Below, piece after piece: positions 10,293 to 18,721 of a stretch of DNA of 64,000 bases. A model generated the notes under the pieces. It saw only the letters and a program-made list of their open reading frames with translations, searched no databases and was not told the origin of the DNA. The position numbers and the translations under genes were made by a program. Origin of the DNA: Shewanella pealeana ATCC 700345. Lineage in GTDB: Bacteria; Pseudomonadota; Gammaproteobacteria; Enterobacterales; Shewanellaceae. Numbering within the stretch: position 1 is the stretch's first letter; each line of letters starts with the position of its first letter. The stretch covers positions 1,611,001-1,675,000 of the forward strand of contig NC_009901.1 of the NCBI RefSeq assembly GCF_000018285.1, written 5' to 3'.

Positions 10293-10364
10293 GACTGTCT
10301 AGTCTAGTGCGACAAAACTAGACTGTCCAGTCTAGTTTGATGAAATAGACTGAGTAATCTATTT
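10293..10364. promoter_or_regulatory. Operator palindromes for the TetR regulator / efflux operon
   Basis: Between the divergent adaptor and TetR genes lies a perfect 10-bp inverted repeat, AAACTAGACT / AGTCTAGTTT with a GTCC spacer (10315-10338). A near copy of its right half, GACTGTCTAGTCTAGT (10293-10308), matches 10321-10336 at 15 of 16 positions. A third, looser inverted repeat AAATAGA / TCTATTT is at 10343-10364. Such stacked palindromes are typical TetR-family operators and sit where repression of both promoters is possible. Confidence 0.8.
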
Positions 10365-10418
10365 TGTGCTTAAATAGAAATAGATAGCAGATTATGGCTA
10401 AACGCAGGAGTGCAGCCC

Positions 10419-11036
10419 TTGATTAATTCACCAGTATTGAGTCGAAGCGAGCAGAAGAGAGGGCAGATCTTACAGGCTGCGAAGGAGCTTTTTTGTGAGC
10501 ATGGCTTTCCCAATACCAGCATGGATGAAGTGGCTAAATTAGCCGGTGTATCAAAGCAGACGGTTTATTCTCACTTTGGCTGTAAAGACGATCTGTTTGT
10601 GGCATCGATTGAATCTAAGTGTTTGGTCCATGGCGTCAACCAAGAGGTGTTTGCCGATCCCAAGGCGCCAGAACAGAGCCTGATGTTATTCGCTAAGCAC
10701 TTTGGCGAGGTGATCACCAGTCCCGAAGCGGTTACCGTATTTAAAGCCTGTGTTTCACAAGCAGACACTCATCCAGAGATCTCTGAGCTGTTCTATAGCG
10801 CCGGACCTCAGCATATTTTAGGCTTGTTGCGGGATTATCTAACAAGGGTGTCTTTGCTCGGTAATTATCAGTTTACTCAGCCCCATGACTGCGCGGTAAG
10901 GCTCTGTCTGATGATATTTGGAGAAGTGCGAATGAGATTGGATCTCGGACTAGATGTGAGCGAGCTACTCGATGGAAGAGAGCGCTATATCAATGAAACT
11001 GTAGAGATGTTTTTAAGGGCCTATAAAGTCTGTTAG
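10419..11036 (+). CDS. TetR-family transcriptional repressor
   Basis: A DNA-binding repressor of about 205 residues. The N-terminal helix-turn-helix is typical of TetR: GQILQAAKELFCEHGFPNTS, then MDEVAKLAGVSKQTVYSHFG. The C-terminal ligand-binding part is variable, as in AcrR/MtrR-type efflux regulators. I prefer the TTG at 10419 because AGGAG (10406-10410) lies at good spacing. A GTG at 10410 is in frame but would overlap that ribosome binding site. It is divergent to the adaptor-pump operon, with strong palindromes between, so it most likely represses the pump and itself until a substrate binds. Confidence 0.92.
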   Translation: MINSPVLSRSEQKRGQILQAAKELFCEHGFPNTSMDEVAKLAGVSKQTVYSHFGCKDDLFVASIESKCLVHGVNQEVFADPKAPEQSLMLFAKHFGEVITSPEAVTVFKACVSQADTHPEISELFYSAGPQHILGLLRDYLTRVSLLGNYQFTQPHDCAVRLCLMIFGEVRMRLDLGLDVSELLDGRERYINETVEMFLRAYKVC

Positions 11037-11050
11037 TGATTAGAATCATA

Positions 11051-11078
11051 AAAAAAGGAGCGAATAGCTCCTTTTTTT
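11051..11078. terminator. Bidirectional terminator
   Basis: GGAGC / GCTCC stem with A-tract on the left and T-tract on the right, between the convergent tetR gene and the chalcone-isomerase-like gene. It can serve both strands. Confidence 0.85.
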
Positions 11079-11098
11079 GATCATCTTTTTGGCTAAGC

Positions 11099-11674
11099 TT
11101 ACTCGCCTAACATGGCTTCTTTTAAGCTGTCTTGGGCAGGCTGCTCACCTAACCAGATCTTAAGCAGTGCTTGGCGGAAGTCTTCGCCAGCGATTGTCGC
11201 TTGTGCCTGACCATTCTTATAAGCCGTTACGCCGGTCGCTTTATCTGCAAGTAGGGTAAACTGGTCACCCTCAACAATCTCAGCGCTAAATAGCCCCATA
11301 AACTGCTCAATTTTTGCGGCAATCGGCGTTGTATTGCCATCGGTTGCATCATCAAAACCTTGTGTTATCGCATCTTTCATCTTATCGGCAGTGATCATGC
11401 CTGAAGTGATATTAAGACGGACGGCGGCGCTTGGCGCATCAATTACCGCTTGGGCTGAATCTAGAGCAGTAGGTACATATAAGCTACCAACGTACAAATC
11501 GATAAAAAACTTACTGCGCACACCTGCACCATTAAGGATAAGTGTTTGGCCGTCGAGTTGCACTGAATCATCTAGTTGTACGCCCGAGACTTCTTTGGCC
11601 TGTAGTGACGACGAAACTAACACGCTTGTTGCTAGCACACTGGTTGCTAATAGTAGGGTAGAGAGGGACTTCAT
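11099..11674 (-). CDS. Chalcone isomerase-like periplasmic protein
   Basis: A 191-residue secreted protein with a clear Sec signal peptide (MKSLSTLLLATSVLATS..., cleavage near SLQA-KE). The mature part fits the bacterial chalcone-isomerase-like family (LILNGAGVRSKFFIDLYVGSLYV, then VRLNITSGMITADKM). Bacterial members have this fold, but their substrate is generally not known and flavonoid isomerisation should not be assumed. A GAGG ribosome binding site precedes the ATG. It stands alone, convergent with tetR across a shared terminator. Confidence 0.85.
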   Translation of the reverse strand: MKSLSTLLLATSVLATSVLVSSSLQAKEVSGVQLDDSVQLDGQTLILNGAGVRSKFFIDLYVGSLYVPTALDSAQAVIDAPSAAVRLNITSGMITADKMKDAITQGFDDATDGNTTPIAAKIEQFMGLFSAEIVEGDQFTLLADKATGVTAYKNGQAQATIAGEDFRQALLKIWLGEQPAQDSLKEAMLGE

Positions 11675-11705
11675 TAAAACCTCAAAATAATAGTAAACGC
11701 AGTAA

Positions 11706-12185
11706 TTAACCGCGAGAGCCTAACTGGAATTGGCCGCTTTGGTGGAATATTGCAGCTTGTTTTTGTTTTGGAGAGATAAGCAATGGACCATCATCGAAGA
11801 ACAGGAAGCACTTCCAGTTACGTACAAAAACATCCCAGCGTGTTTCGATCACTTGGTATTTTTCATAGCAAAAGTAAACGGGTGCGTCATCTGCCCAATC
11901 AAAGTGCTTGCTAAAGCCTTCAGGTAGCGCGGCTTCTTCACTGTCCCAAGCACTCTGCCAATGTTCGGTTAATACCCAAGCACTGTCTTTGGCTGCCCAG
12001 TCACCTTTAGTGAACTGTTCGGTGCGGCTACTCTTGTTGCTAATCCATTTATTCCATACTTCCATCGACGACTTTTGATCGAGTGGTGAGATCAACGCTT
12101 TATCTTCATCGCTAACCGGAAGATCTTTATGATTAAAAATCCATTTACGTTTGTACTGTTCAAATGGAATATACGTATGTGCCAA
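11706..12185 (-). CDS. Hypothetical protein, DUF2947-like
   Basis: A 159-residue soluble protein rich in Trp and aromatic residues. The pattern YIPFEQYKRKWIFNHKDLP at the start and RNWKCFLFFDDGPLL...QFQLGSRG at the end recalls the DUF2947 family of Shewanella and Vibrio, whose role is unknown. The start is a TTG, supported by GGAGAG at good spacing on the minus strand; no in-frame ATG lies nearby. The 299 bp upstream, to the divergent methyltransferase gene, show no clear feature. Confidence 0.75.
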   Translation of the reverse strand: MAHTYIPFEQYKRKWIFNHKDLPVSDEDKALISPLDQKSSMEVWNKWISNKSSRTEQFTKGDWAAKDSAWVLTEHWQSAWDSEEAALPEGFSKHFDWADDAPVYFCYEKYQVIETRWDVFVRNWKCFLFFDDGPLLISPKQKQAAIFHQSGQFQLGSRG

Positions 12186-12484
12186 GCGATGCTCTCCAGA
12201 GTGTTTGAGTTGTTTACAGCGAATTAAACTAGAGCGGTATTATACGGATCCGCTTTGTTTTTGGGAAATAAAACTAGGGGGAGTGAGTTGAAAGTGCACT
12301 CAATATGCTTGCCTTGGTGTGTCTTATTGGAATTTACCCTGGTCTAATTATCTAGCAAACAAGGTGCAATCGTTTTAGTAACAATGTTTTATGAATCCAA
12401 TCGTCAAAAGGTGGATTTATCTGCTTCGCAAATTTGAGCAATTAGTATAGTATGCGCCACCCAAAAAATTCACGGTAAACCCCC

Positions 12485-13237
12485 TTGCTTACAACGCAAA
12501 CCAATGCCTTATACACTGACCTGTCTGGTTATTACGATTTAATGTGTGCCGACATTAACTATCAAGCCCAGAGTGACTGTATTCGCCGTCTGCATCAGCT
12601 TTTCGGAAACAGAGGCGTACGTCACCTAGACTTGGCCTGTGGTACCGGTCCGCATGTTCGATACTTCATTGAAAATGGCTATCAAAGTAGCGGTCTCGAT
12701 ATCAACCAGCCTATGCTAGATATTGCTAAGCTACGCTGCCCTGATGCAGAGTTTGTCTGCCACGATATGGCGAACTTCACGGTCGATGAGCCATTGGATC
12801 TGATCACTTGTTTTCTCTATTCAATTCACTACAGTGATGGAATAGAAAAGCTCAAAGAGTGTATCAGCAGCGTACATGCAGCGCTGAGCCCTGGCGGCAT
12901 GTTTTGCTTTAACTCCGTCAAGAAGAGCAGAATTGACAACAGTTCAGTGGTGAGTCATAGCGCAGTTCACGAAGACAGTCAGTTTGTGTTTAGCTCGGGT
13001 TGGTATTACTCGGGAGATGGTGAGAAGCAGGCACTGAAACTCAGCATTGAAAAAACGACAGCGGGCATCACTCAGTCTTGGCAAGATGAGCACCCTATGG
13101 TTGCGGTCGGCTTCGCTGAATTACAATCGTTACTGCAACCTTACTTCGATGTGCATATTCTTGAGCATGACTATGACAGGTTAATGCCTTGGGATGGTGT
13201 CTCAGGCAATGCCATATTTGCCTGTGTCAAAATCTAA
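12485..13237 (+). CDS. Class I SAM-dependent methyltransferase
   Basis: A 250-residue predicted cytosolic methyltransferase. Motif I is VRHLDLACGTGPHVRYF at about residues 44-60. The acidic end of strand 2 is SGLDINQPML and the post-motif region is CHDMANF...LDLITCFLYSIHY. The pattern ALSPGGMFCFNSVKK marks motif III. It resembles the general Methyltransf_25/11 class, so the substrate cannot be told. The start is uncertain: the TTG at 12485 has no strong ribosome binding site, yet the reading frame clearly contains the N-terminal YTDLSGYYDLMCADINY stretch typical of the family. Confidence 0.82.
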   Translation: MLTTQTNALYTDLSGYYDLMCADINYQAQSDCIRRLHQLFGNRGVRHLDLACGTGPHVRYFIENGYQSSGLDINQPMLDIAKLRCPDAEFVCHDMANFTVDEPLDLITCFLYSIHYSDGIEKLKECISSVHAALSPGGMFCFNSVKKSRIDNSSVVSHSAVHEDSQFVFSSGWYYSGDGEKQALKLSIEKTTAGITQSWQDEHPMVAVGFAELQSLLQPYFDVHILEHDYDRLMPWDGVSGNAIFACVKI

Positions 13238-13249
13238 TCTCTATGTTTG

Positions 13250-13273
13250 ATACCTATCAGCATAAGAAGTTGA
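13250..13273 (+). repeat. Degenerate solo end of the MITE-like element
   Basis: This 24-bp stretch (ATACCTATCAGCATAAGAAG then TTGA) matches the left end of the element at 15948-16213 in 22 of 24 positions. No matching right end was found nearby, so it is a solo relic. Confidence 0.55.
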
Positions 13274-13390
13274 GAGCTTAGATGACAGATCAGTATCATT
13301 GAATCAAACACGCCAGTGAATGAACAATGATACTGATGCTAGCAAGGGGTTAATCTACCTCTGTGTAAGTTCTATCGCACAAAAATTAAT

Positions 13391-13457
13391 TATTACCAGC
13401 AGGTAATAGTTAATTACTAAATTAGATGATTATCATTTTTTAGTTCTTCCCTATAAT
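13391..13457 (+). promoter_or_regulatory. Candidate promoter and operator for the symporter gene
   Basis: The 352 bp between the methyltransferase and symporter genes hold a 7-bp perfect inverted repeat TATTACC / GGTAATA (13391-13408), the palindrome ATGAT-T-ATCAT (13426-13436) and a TATAAT box (13452-13457). A good -35 match is not evident, so this is only a plausible promoter region with possible regulator sites. The second palindrome is partly Fur-like but too short to assign. Confidence 0.3.
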
Positions 13458-13589
13458 CCCGCCCCCGACTCACTCACTAGGCACACTCATTAGGTGCGCA
13501 ATCGCTTGAACCGCGATTGACTACCTATTCGTCGCTATAGAGCATTAGTTCATAGCTCGCTAACCCATTAAGTCAATTTGGAATGCCCT

Positions 13590-14843
13590 ATGTGGAATAA
13601 AATTCGCAGTTCTTTGCCACTGCAGCTCATCATAGCTGCGGGCGCAGCTTGGCTATTTGCAACCTCGCTAACCTCTCTTGCTCAGCCTAACGTGATAGCC
13701 GACGTTGATCAGCAAGCTTGGTATCAATTTCTAATGCTAGGCAAAACCGTCTATATCGGTTTACTCAAGATGGTCGTCGGCATAATGGTGATGCTGTCGC
13801 TTATCGAGGGGATCAGCAACATAGGCGCGATAACCAAATTAAAAACATTGGGTATGCGTACGCTTGGCTTTTACACCTTCACTACCACGATAGCGGTATC
13901 TCTTGGTTTGGGAGCATCTTTACTCTTGCCAGTTTGGCAACCATTAACTCAAGCCGTTCCTTTAGCCGAAGGGGCTACGCTTATTGGTGAGCAGGCAGCA
14001 TCGGGCGGCGCTATCGCCACTAAGCTATTGAATATGGCGCTAGTAAACCCGGTTGCCGCTATTGTTAATGGCAACCTGCTCGCTGTGGTGGTGTTTTCAA
14101 TTATGTTTGGAATCGCACTGTTAACCGCGTTACCTGAAAAGCACCTGCTGTTTGAGGTGATCGCTGGTCTTAACAAGGGCATTAACGCCATGATTGGCGG
14201 CATTATTCGCCTCTCCCCCTTGGCTATCTTTGCCATCGTATTCGAGTTTTCCCTCACGGGAGCTGAGGCGCTATTTAGTCAATTAGCCCTATTTGCACTA
14301 TTGGTCTTTGTGTTAACAGTGATCCATGGGCTGGTGGTACTGCCAGGTCTGGCTAAGTTGTTTACTGGGATTAAAATAACCACCTTATTTAAAGGTATTA
14401 GCGCGCCGTTAGCGATGGCCTTTGCTACCTCATCGAGCGCCGCGACTCTACCCTTATCGATGCGAAGCGCCGAGGAGCTTGGGGTTTCCCCCGCGACCAG
14501 CAGCATGGTTTTACCGCTAGGTTCGGTGATGAATATGGATGGTACTGCACTATTTGAAGGGGTCGCCGCTATATTTTTGGCTCAACTGTTTGGCGTGGAT
14601 CTGACTACAACAGGCATGGTGATGATTTTTATCATGGCCATGGTGTCTTCAATCGGCGCACCGGGCATGCCATCAGGATCTATGTCGGGCATGCAATTAG
14701 TGCTGTTAGCTGCAGGGATCCCCCTAGAAGCTATCGCAATCTTGCTGATAATCGAGAGGCCACTTGATACCTTCCGCACCGCAGTGAATGTTGAGGGCGA
14801 TATCATCGCCGCGCTAGTGGTAGATAAATGGCAGAAAGGCTAA
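13590..14843 (+). CDS. Dicarboxylate/amino-acid:cation symporter (SLC1/DAACS family)
   Basis: Inner-membrane secondary transporter of about 417 residues with eight transmembrane helices and two re-entrant hairpins. Hairpin 1 carries the serine-rich motif ATSSSAATLPLSM and helix 7 has NMDGTA, both hallmarks of GltP/SstT-type transporters coupled to sodium or protons. Hairpin 2 has SSIGAPGMPSGSM. The substrate is probably an acidic or small neutral amino acid or C4-dicarboxylate, but specificity cannot be read. I chose the ATG at 13590 (MWNKIRS) over an in-frame TTG at 13578. The gene appears monocistronic. Confidence 0.9.
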   Translation: MWNKIRSSLPLQLIIAAGAAWLFATSLTSLAQPNVIADVDQQAWYQFLMLGKTVYIGLLKMVVGIMVMLSLIEGISNIGAITKLKTLGMRTLGFYTFTTTIAVSLGLGASLLLPVWQPLTQAVPLAEGATLIGEQAASGGAIATKLLNMALVNPVAAIVNGNLLAVVVFSIMFGIALLTALPEKHLLFEVIAGLNKGINAMIGGIIRLSPLAIFAIVFEFSLTGAEALFSQLALFALLVFVLTVIHGLVVLPGLAKLFTGIKITTLFKGISAPLAMAFATSSSAATLPLSMRSAEELGVSPATSSMVLPLGSVMNMDGTALFEGVAAIFLAQLFGVDLTTTGMVMIFIMAMVSSIGAPGMPSGSMSGMQLVLLAAGIPLEAIAILLIIERPLDTFRTAVNVEGDIIAALVVDKWQKG

Positions 14844-14888
14844 GAGGTTGCTGATGTGGGCGCTAGAATGGCAGCGCGTATGAATGCC

Positions 14889-14920
14889 TGTGTAAGTAAC
14901 GGACTGTGTAAGTAACGGAC
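14889..14920 (+). repeat. Two tandem copies of a 16-bp unit
   Basis: TGTGTAAGTAACGGAC occurs twice in a row, then a partial third copy (TGTGTAA). It lies between the convergent symporter and hydroxylase genes. Confidence 0.7.
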
Positions 14921-14950
14921 TGTGTAAAAAATAGAAAGCTACAAGTTGCA

Positions 14951-15781
14951 TTAAGTATCGATTGATTTTGCTTGTGGCGCTTTAGATTTTTTCAAATAAG
15001 AACTCAGTTTAAAGGGGTAAAGTAATTGACCTAAAATATTCCCTCCAACATTGTAAGGTACGCCAAGAGGAATATGGCAAAGGCCGGGCACTCTGTATGT
15101 ACCGAAAGCACGGTCAAAGATTGAGAATATAGTTGCGAAATTAGTATTGTAGGCGGCAGGTTCTGCAGCGTGATGCCATTGATGCATCACTGGTGATACA
15201 AAGACTTTATTCCACGCACCATAATTCCACGGCAGATCTGCATGGATAAAGTAGCCATAATAGTGACGAATAAGATTATTGGCGACGAGTGCATAGGGTG
15301 GAAAACCTAGACACATTAATAAACCCGTATCAATAATCAGTGTAGACATGCGATTAAATGGGTGAAACCTTTGTAGAGTCAGCCAACTCATTTGAGTATC
15401 AGAATGATGCATTGCATGGGAAGGCCAGAGTATTCGAGAATGCTCAAATCTGTGCCGCCAATAGCCGATAAAGTCACCACAAAAAGTAGCCGATAGAATC
15501 ACTAGCCACTCGGGAAGTGATGCCCAAATCTGAGATAAATTCTCCCCAATATCTATCGAATATAGCCACTTAAGGTGACTCGAAATTAATGAGATAAAAA
15601 TCAAGTTAAAACACATGATACTAATATTGAAAATACTATTGGGTAAACAGGTTCGAAATGCTGTTACTGCTTGTTTTCTTTTAAGAAGGTAGGCGAATAG
15701 GAAAAAAAATAACATTGGGAAAATTAAGTGCTGTAGTGCTGTTCCCACATTTCCAATAATGTTATAGAACTCATCTATCAT
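14951..15781 (-). CDS. Sterol desaturase / fatty acid hydroxylase family membrane protein
   Basis: A 276-residue multi-pass membrane protein. It has the three histidine clusters of the di-iron hydroxylase superfamily: HRFEH near residue 111, HAMHH near residue 124 and HQWHH near residue 201. Together these bind a non-heme di-iron centre used for lipid hydroxylation or desaturation. The natural substrate in marine gammaproteobacteria is not established. It has an N-terminal hydrophobic pair and a basic C-terminus. The codon use looks somewhat more AT-rich than in its neighbours, and it stands alone, so acquisition by transfer is possible. Confidence 0.85.
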   Translation of the reverse strand: MIDEFYNIIGNVGTALQHLIFPMLFFFLFAYLLKRKQAVTAFRTCLPNSIFNISIMCFNLIFISLISSHLKWLYSIDIGENLSQIWASLPEWLVILSATFCGDFIGYWRHRFEHSRILWPSHAMHHSDTQMSWLTLQRFHPFNRMSTLIIDTGLLMCLGFPPYALVANNLIRHYYGYFIHADLPWNYGAWNKVFVSPVMHQWHHAAEPAAYNTNFATIFSIFDRAFGTYRVPGLCHIPLGVPYNVGGNILGQLLYPFKLSSYLKKSKAPQAKSIDT

Positions 15782-15947
15782 TGAGCTTCCCTAATCAATT
15801 TTTAATGTGTGGGTTAATTATCTATTTAAGTTAAGCATATCTGATACATCTTGCTAATAATCTTTAAAGGGGGATTGCGCTTCTCGTGGTCTTCTTGCAT
15901 AAACCTGATGCTTGCTACGATTTCAATCCTAGGATAAAGGAAGTATT

Positions 15948-16213
15948 ATACCAATCAGTATAAGAAGTTGATCTACTCAGAACGTTTTTTGGCAAACTAA
16001 TTCAAGGCGAATAACTGAAAGAATGGTTGCTCCCTTGTGAAGTTGTTCAACGCAGAAGTAGGTAGCCAAAAACGCTCCAGAATGGCGAGTTTTAGCGGTT
16101 CTGATACTGTGTTACCGAGCTTGAACGTAGAATAACTATGCTCTTCACTCGCTGCCTTATCTCAGAACCGCTAAACTCTCGCTGAGCGACCAAATCTTTA
16201 TACTGATTGGTAT
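15948..16213. mobile_element. MITE-like element with 16-bp terminal inverted repeats
   Basis: A 266-bp non-coding unit bounded by perfect 16-bp inverted repeats, ATACCAATCAGTATAA (15948-15963) and its complement (16198-16213). Inside is a second long inverted pair, about GAGTTTTAGCGGTTCTGA against TCAGAACCGCTAAACTCTC (16089-16180), so the whole can fold into a large hairpin. It encodes no transposase, so movement would rely on one elsewhere. The same 16-mer occurs alone at 60171-60186, and a decayed left end is at 13250-13273. No certain target-site duplication is visible. Confidence 0.75.
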
Positions 16214-16215
16214 TA

Positions 16216-16320
16216 AGGGAAGGTATTGAGAGTTCAGGCTCTGGTAACTCTAAAACTGGCGCAGGTTTAGCTGATTTAACGGTTTTATATCGTAAGCAGT
16301 TTGGCTACAACGTAGAGTAA
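16216..16320 (+). pseudogene. Possible gene remnant beside the MITE-like element
   Basis: Just right of the element an open stretch of about 34 codons reads SGSGNSKTGAGLADLTVLYR and then KQFGYNVE before a TAA. It looks protein-like but has no start. Upstream it runs into the element and meets a stop there. It could be the 3' end of a gene broken by the insertion, or chance. I do not recognise the family. Confidence 0.25.
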
Positions 16321-16362
16321 CGGATTAAAACTTATTGAATTGCATATACAAAGGCATGTATA

Positions 16363-16438
16363 TGGTCTCCCCACAGGGACTCGAACCCCGATCGATCGCT
16401 TAGGAGGCGACTGCTCTATCCTGTTGAGCTATAGGGAG
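16363..16438 (-). tRNA. tRNA-Arg (anticodon CCT)
   Basis: On the minus strand the sequence folds as a tRNA of 76 nt. The acceptor pair is CTCCCTA / TGGGGAG, the D-arm GCTC...GAGC, and the anticodon stem GTCGC / GCGAT around loop CTCCTAA (anticodon CCT at positions 34-36). The T-arm has TTCGAGT, the discriminator is A, and CCA is encoded at 16363-16365. It reads the rare AGG codon. It is an isolated gene. Confidence 0.95.
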
Positions 16439-16614
16439 ACGTGACTGATTATACTGGTTTTACTCTAGATGAAAAGAGCTGATGAAAAGTCTTTAAATTT
16501 AGTTGCTTATTAAATGTTCGCAATCTGGTGTTTTGCAGGCTAATCGTCATGAATTAGCTTTAGCTTGTAACTCTTGCTTGTCATGCGAGCCTGCAACTTT
16601 ACTCAATACTTTAG

Positions 16615-17784
16615 TTATAACTTTATGGCTAGGTCATTGATTTGGATGTTTAGCGATGCGGCTATGCCATCTAATACCGCGGTTGCGCTCTCTTCAGTGA
16701 CTTGATCTATGGTAATGCTTGCTTTGCTTTTACCTACCACTGCGCGCATGTTATCCAGCCTGTCAGGCATATTTTGCTGTAATACTAACTGCAAGGTATC
16801 ACCAACCCGAATGCCATGACGCCTGCCCAGATTAAGGATGATTCTATTGGCTTGTCTTGAGACAACCTGACCCAGCAAGGGGCGACAATTTAGACTGCTG
16901 TCGATATCGTGACTCACCTTGGCGAGTACTTGATCGATTGCCTGTCCGTACTCACTGCTCCAGAAGTTTTCACTGTTTGAATTTACCGTTTGCTGGCGCT
17001 TAAACTCCCACTCTGCAGATTGGCTATATTGCTGGCTCCAAATCTTTTCGCCGCTTATGCCGTGGAACAAAGAGACGCGAATATGGAAGTTGCGCATAGG
17101 GTCATTGTCCCAAAGCCCCAAGGTCGTCGTGAATGGCTCGGTTGAGATATCGATGATCTCTGGGAGTAAAATATACTGACTATCGGTGATTTCACTTAGC
17201 CAACTGGGTAAGCGATAGCCTCGCACATCCACTAAGGCCTGATCTATGTCTAAGCGTTCATTGGCGTGAGTCTGTGGAAAGCTGTTACTGGCGTTCTGCT
17301 CTAGGGTGCTAGCGAGTCGCTCAGATAAGTTTTGTTCGAAAAGGCCAATGTTGCCGTATCTAAGCTGGGTTCTATCTTTAATCAGTGCCTGGGGGATGAG
17401 GATTGCCGCTTTGAGTTGAGTAGCTTGGCATGTGTCGTTGAGCGGTTCCATCATATCGATGCGTACGTTAACCGTGATTTGACCGTCTTCAATAAGCTCA
17501 CTCACCAGTTCAACATTCTGGCTTTGTGCTTGCTGCTCTAGGATAAAAGAGTCGTTAACCAGTTGGCCATTTCTGACTGTCTGTTGGCTGCTGAAACGTG
17601 CACCAGATTGCAATGTTGCATAGCTAACCGCTTGATGAATAGCATTTTCTCTAGCCTGGTTAACATTGTTATCTGTGATTGTGGCTTGACCGCTGGCGCT
17701 GATCCATTTTGCTTGCACAGGTAAAGTTAGTCCAGATGACGCTAAGCATAGGAGTGCGGTTGTAAAATATTGCGCTGATTTCAT
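16615..17784 (-). CDS. flgT: Flagellar assembly protein FlgT (H-ring)
   Basis: Periplasmic protein of the polar flagellar basal body. In Vibrio, FlgT builds the H-ring around the LP ring and is needed for stator assembly. The protein is 389 residues with a Sec signal peptide (cleavage near PVQA-KW). The early motif WISASGQATITDNNVNQARE and the following AIHQAVSYATLQSGA fit the FlgT N-terminal domain. The C-terminal part NRIILNLGRRHGIRVGDTL fits its SH3-like domain. It is divergent to flgO-flgP, the usual partners of this gene, and has an AAGG ribosome binding site. No convincing sigma54 or sigma28 box was found on its own side. Confidence 0.92.
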   Translation of the reverse strand: MKSAQYFTTALLCLASSGLTLPVQAKWISASGQATITDNNVNQARENAIHQAVSYATLQSGARFSSQQTVRNGQLVNDSFILEQQAQSQNVELVSELIEDGQITVNVRIDMMEPLNDTCQATQLKAAILIPQALIKDRTQLRYGNIGLFEQNLSERLASTLEQNASNSFPQTHANERLDIDQALVDVRGYRLPSWLSEITDSQYILLPEIIDISTEPFTTTLGLWDNDPMRNFHIRVSLFHGISGEKIWSQQYSQSAEWEFKRQQTVNSNSENFWSSEYGQAIDQVLAKVSHDIDSSLNCRPLLGQVVSRQANRIILNLGRRHGIRVGDTLQLVLQQNMPDRLDNMRAVVGKSKASITIDQVTEESATAVLDGIAASLNIQINDLAIKL

Positions 17785-17924
17785 CTTACCTTTCCAGTTT
17801 TAGAAATTGATAACCGAAGAATGCATATGTCGGATAACTGACGAACTTACATGCTTAGCTTAGTGTTAAGCAATTTATGTGCCTTTTCTAGCGTTTTCGG
17901 TCGATTTCTTAAGGTGAAAAGCGA

Positions 17925-17951
17925 TAAAGTTATTAGCTTATTTGCCGATAA
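17925..17951 (+). promoter_or_regulatory. Sigma28 (FliA) promoter of flgOP
   Basis: TAAAGTTA, 11 nt, then GCCGATAA: an essentially perfect match to the enterobacterial FliA consensus. It lies 140 nt before the flgO ATG on the same strand. Confidence 0.88.
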
Positions 17952-18091
17952 GAGTTAATAGCACTCACTTTGCCAATAAATCTTGTGTCAAAAACGGGCC
18001 GAGATAAAGCTTGAGATTGAGATTTAGCTCGATACTGAGATTTAGACTGAGATTAACCGCGGCTATGACAGCCCATCAGGAAGATTAAAAA

Positions 18092-18721
18092 ATGTATAAA
18101 CTAATCATTTTTTTACCTATGTTATTTGCTTTAGGCTGCGCAAGCACCGAAGCCGATAATCAGGCTGAACTACAGATGGCTAACGGCCATGGCTTGCCGC
18201 ATACTGAGGCGATCAATCACTTATCGCAGCAGATGGTCAATGAGTTGGTGCGTCAAAACGATGGGCTACGTCCAGACCAACCTTTACTAGTTACCACGCC
18301 TGTGTTGCTGTCAGATATGAAGTCGACCAATGCGTTAGGGCTGCAGTTTCAGCAAGGCCTGATTGCTAGCTTGCATGACCATCAGTTTAATCTTGTTGAT
18401 ATCAATGTGAGCGACACACTTAAGGTAACTCAGTCAGGGGAATTTATATTGACTCGAGATTGGCAGCAGTTGCCGGTAGATGTTCCAATTGAAAATGTGG
18501 TCGTGTCGACCATGAGCTTATCGACTCAAGGTGTCGCCTTAAATAGCCGTATCGTTAATATCAGCAATAACCGCGTGATATCGGCGGCGCAGGGTTTTAT
18601 TAATGCGAGTGCAATGCCTGGCTACATCAGCCATTCTGAAAAAGTCGTTTCACAAAATGGCTTACTCTATAGGGATGCACAAGCTGGTCAGCACACAGTT
18701 CAATTAGTAGGGGATAAATAG
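18092..18721 (+). CDS. flgO: Flagellar outer-membrane lipoprotein FlgO
   Basis: A 209-residue predicted outer-membrane lipoprotein; the lipobox FALGCAS places the lipidated Cys near residue 16. The FlgO domain is visible in INHLSQQMVNELVRQN and LLVTTPVLLSD. In Vibrio, FlgO and FlgP are needed for full motility and surface stability of the sheathed polar flagellum. The stop codon is directly followed by the flgP ATG (no gap), so the two are translationally linked. A sigma28 promoter lies 140 nt upstream, making this a late flagellar operon. Confidence 0.9.
   Translation: MYKLIIFLPMLFALGCASTEADNQAELQMANGHGLPHTEAINHLSQQMVNELVRQNDGLRPDQPLLVTTPVLLSDMKSTNALGLQFQQGLIASLHDHQFNLVDINVSDTLKVTQSGEFILTRDWQQLPVDVPIENVVVSTMSLSTQGVALNSRIVNISNNRVISAAQGFINASAMPGYISHSEKVVSQNGLLYRDAQAGQHTVQLVGDK

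Noticed and set aside
13426..13436. Fur box upstream of the symporter
   Set aside because: Only an 11-bp palindrome (ATGAT-T-ATCAT) fits; the 19-bp Fur consensus is not met, so it is listed only as a generic candidate site.
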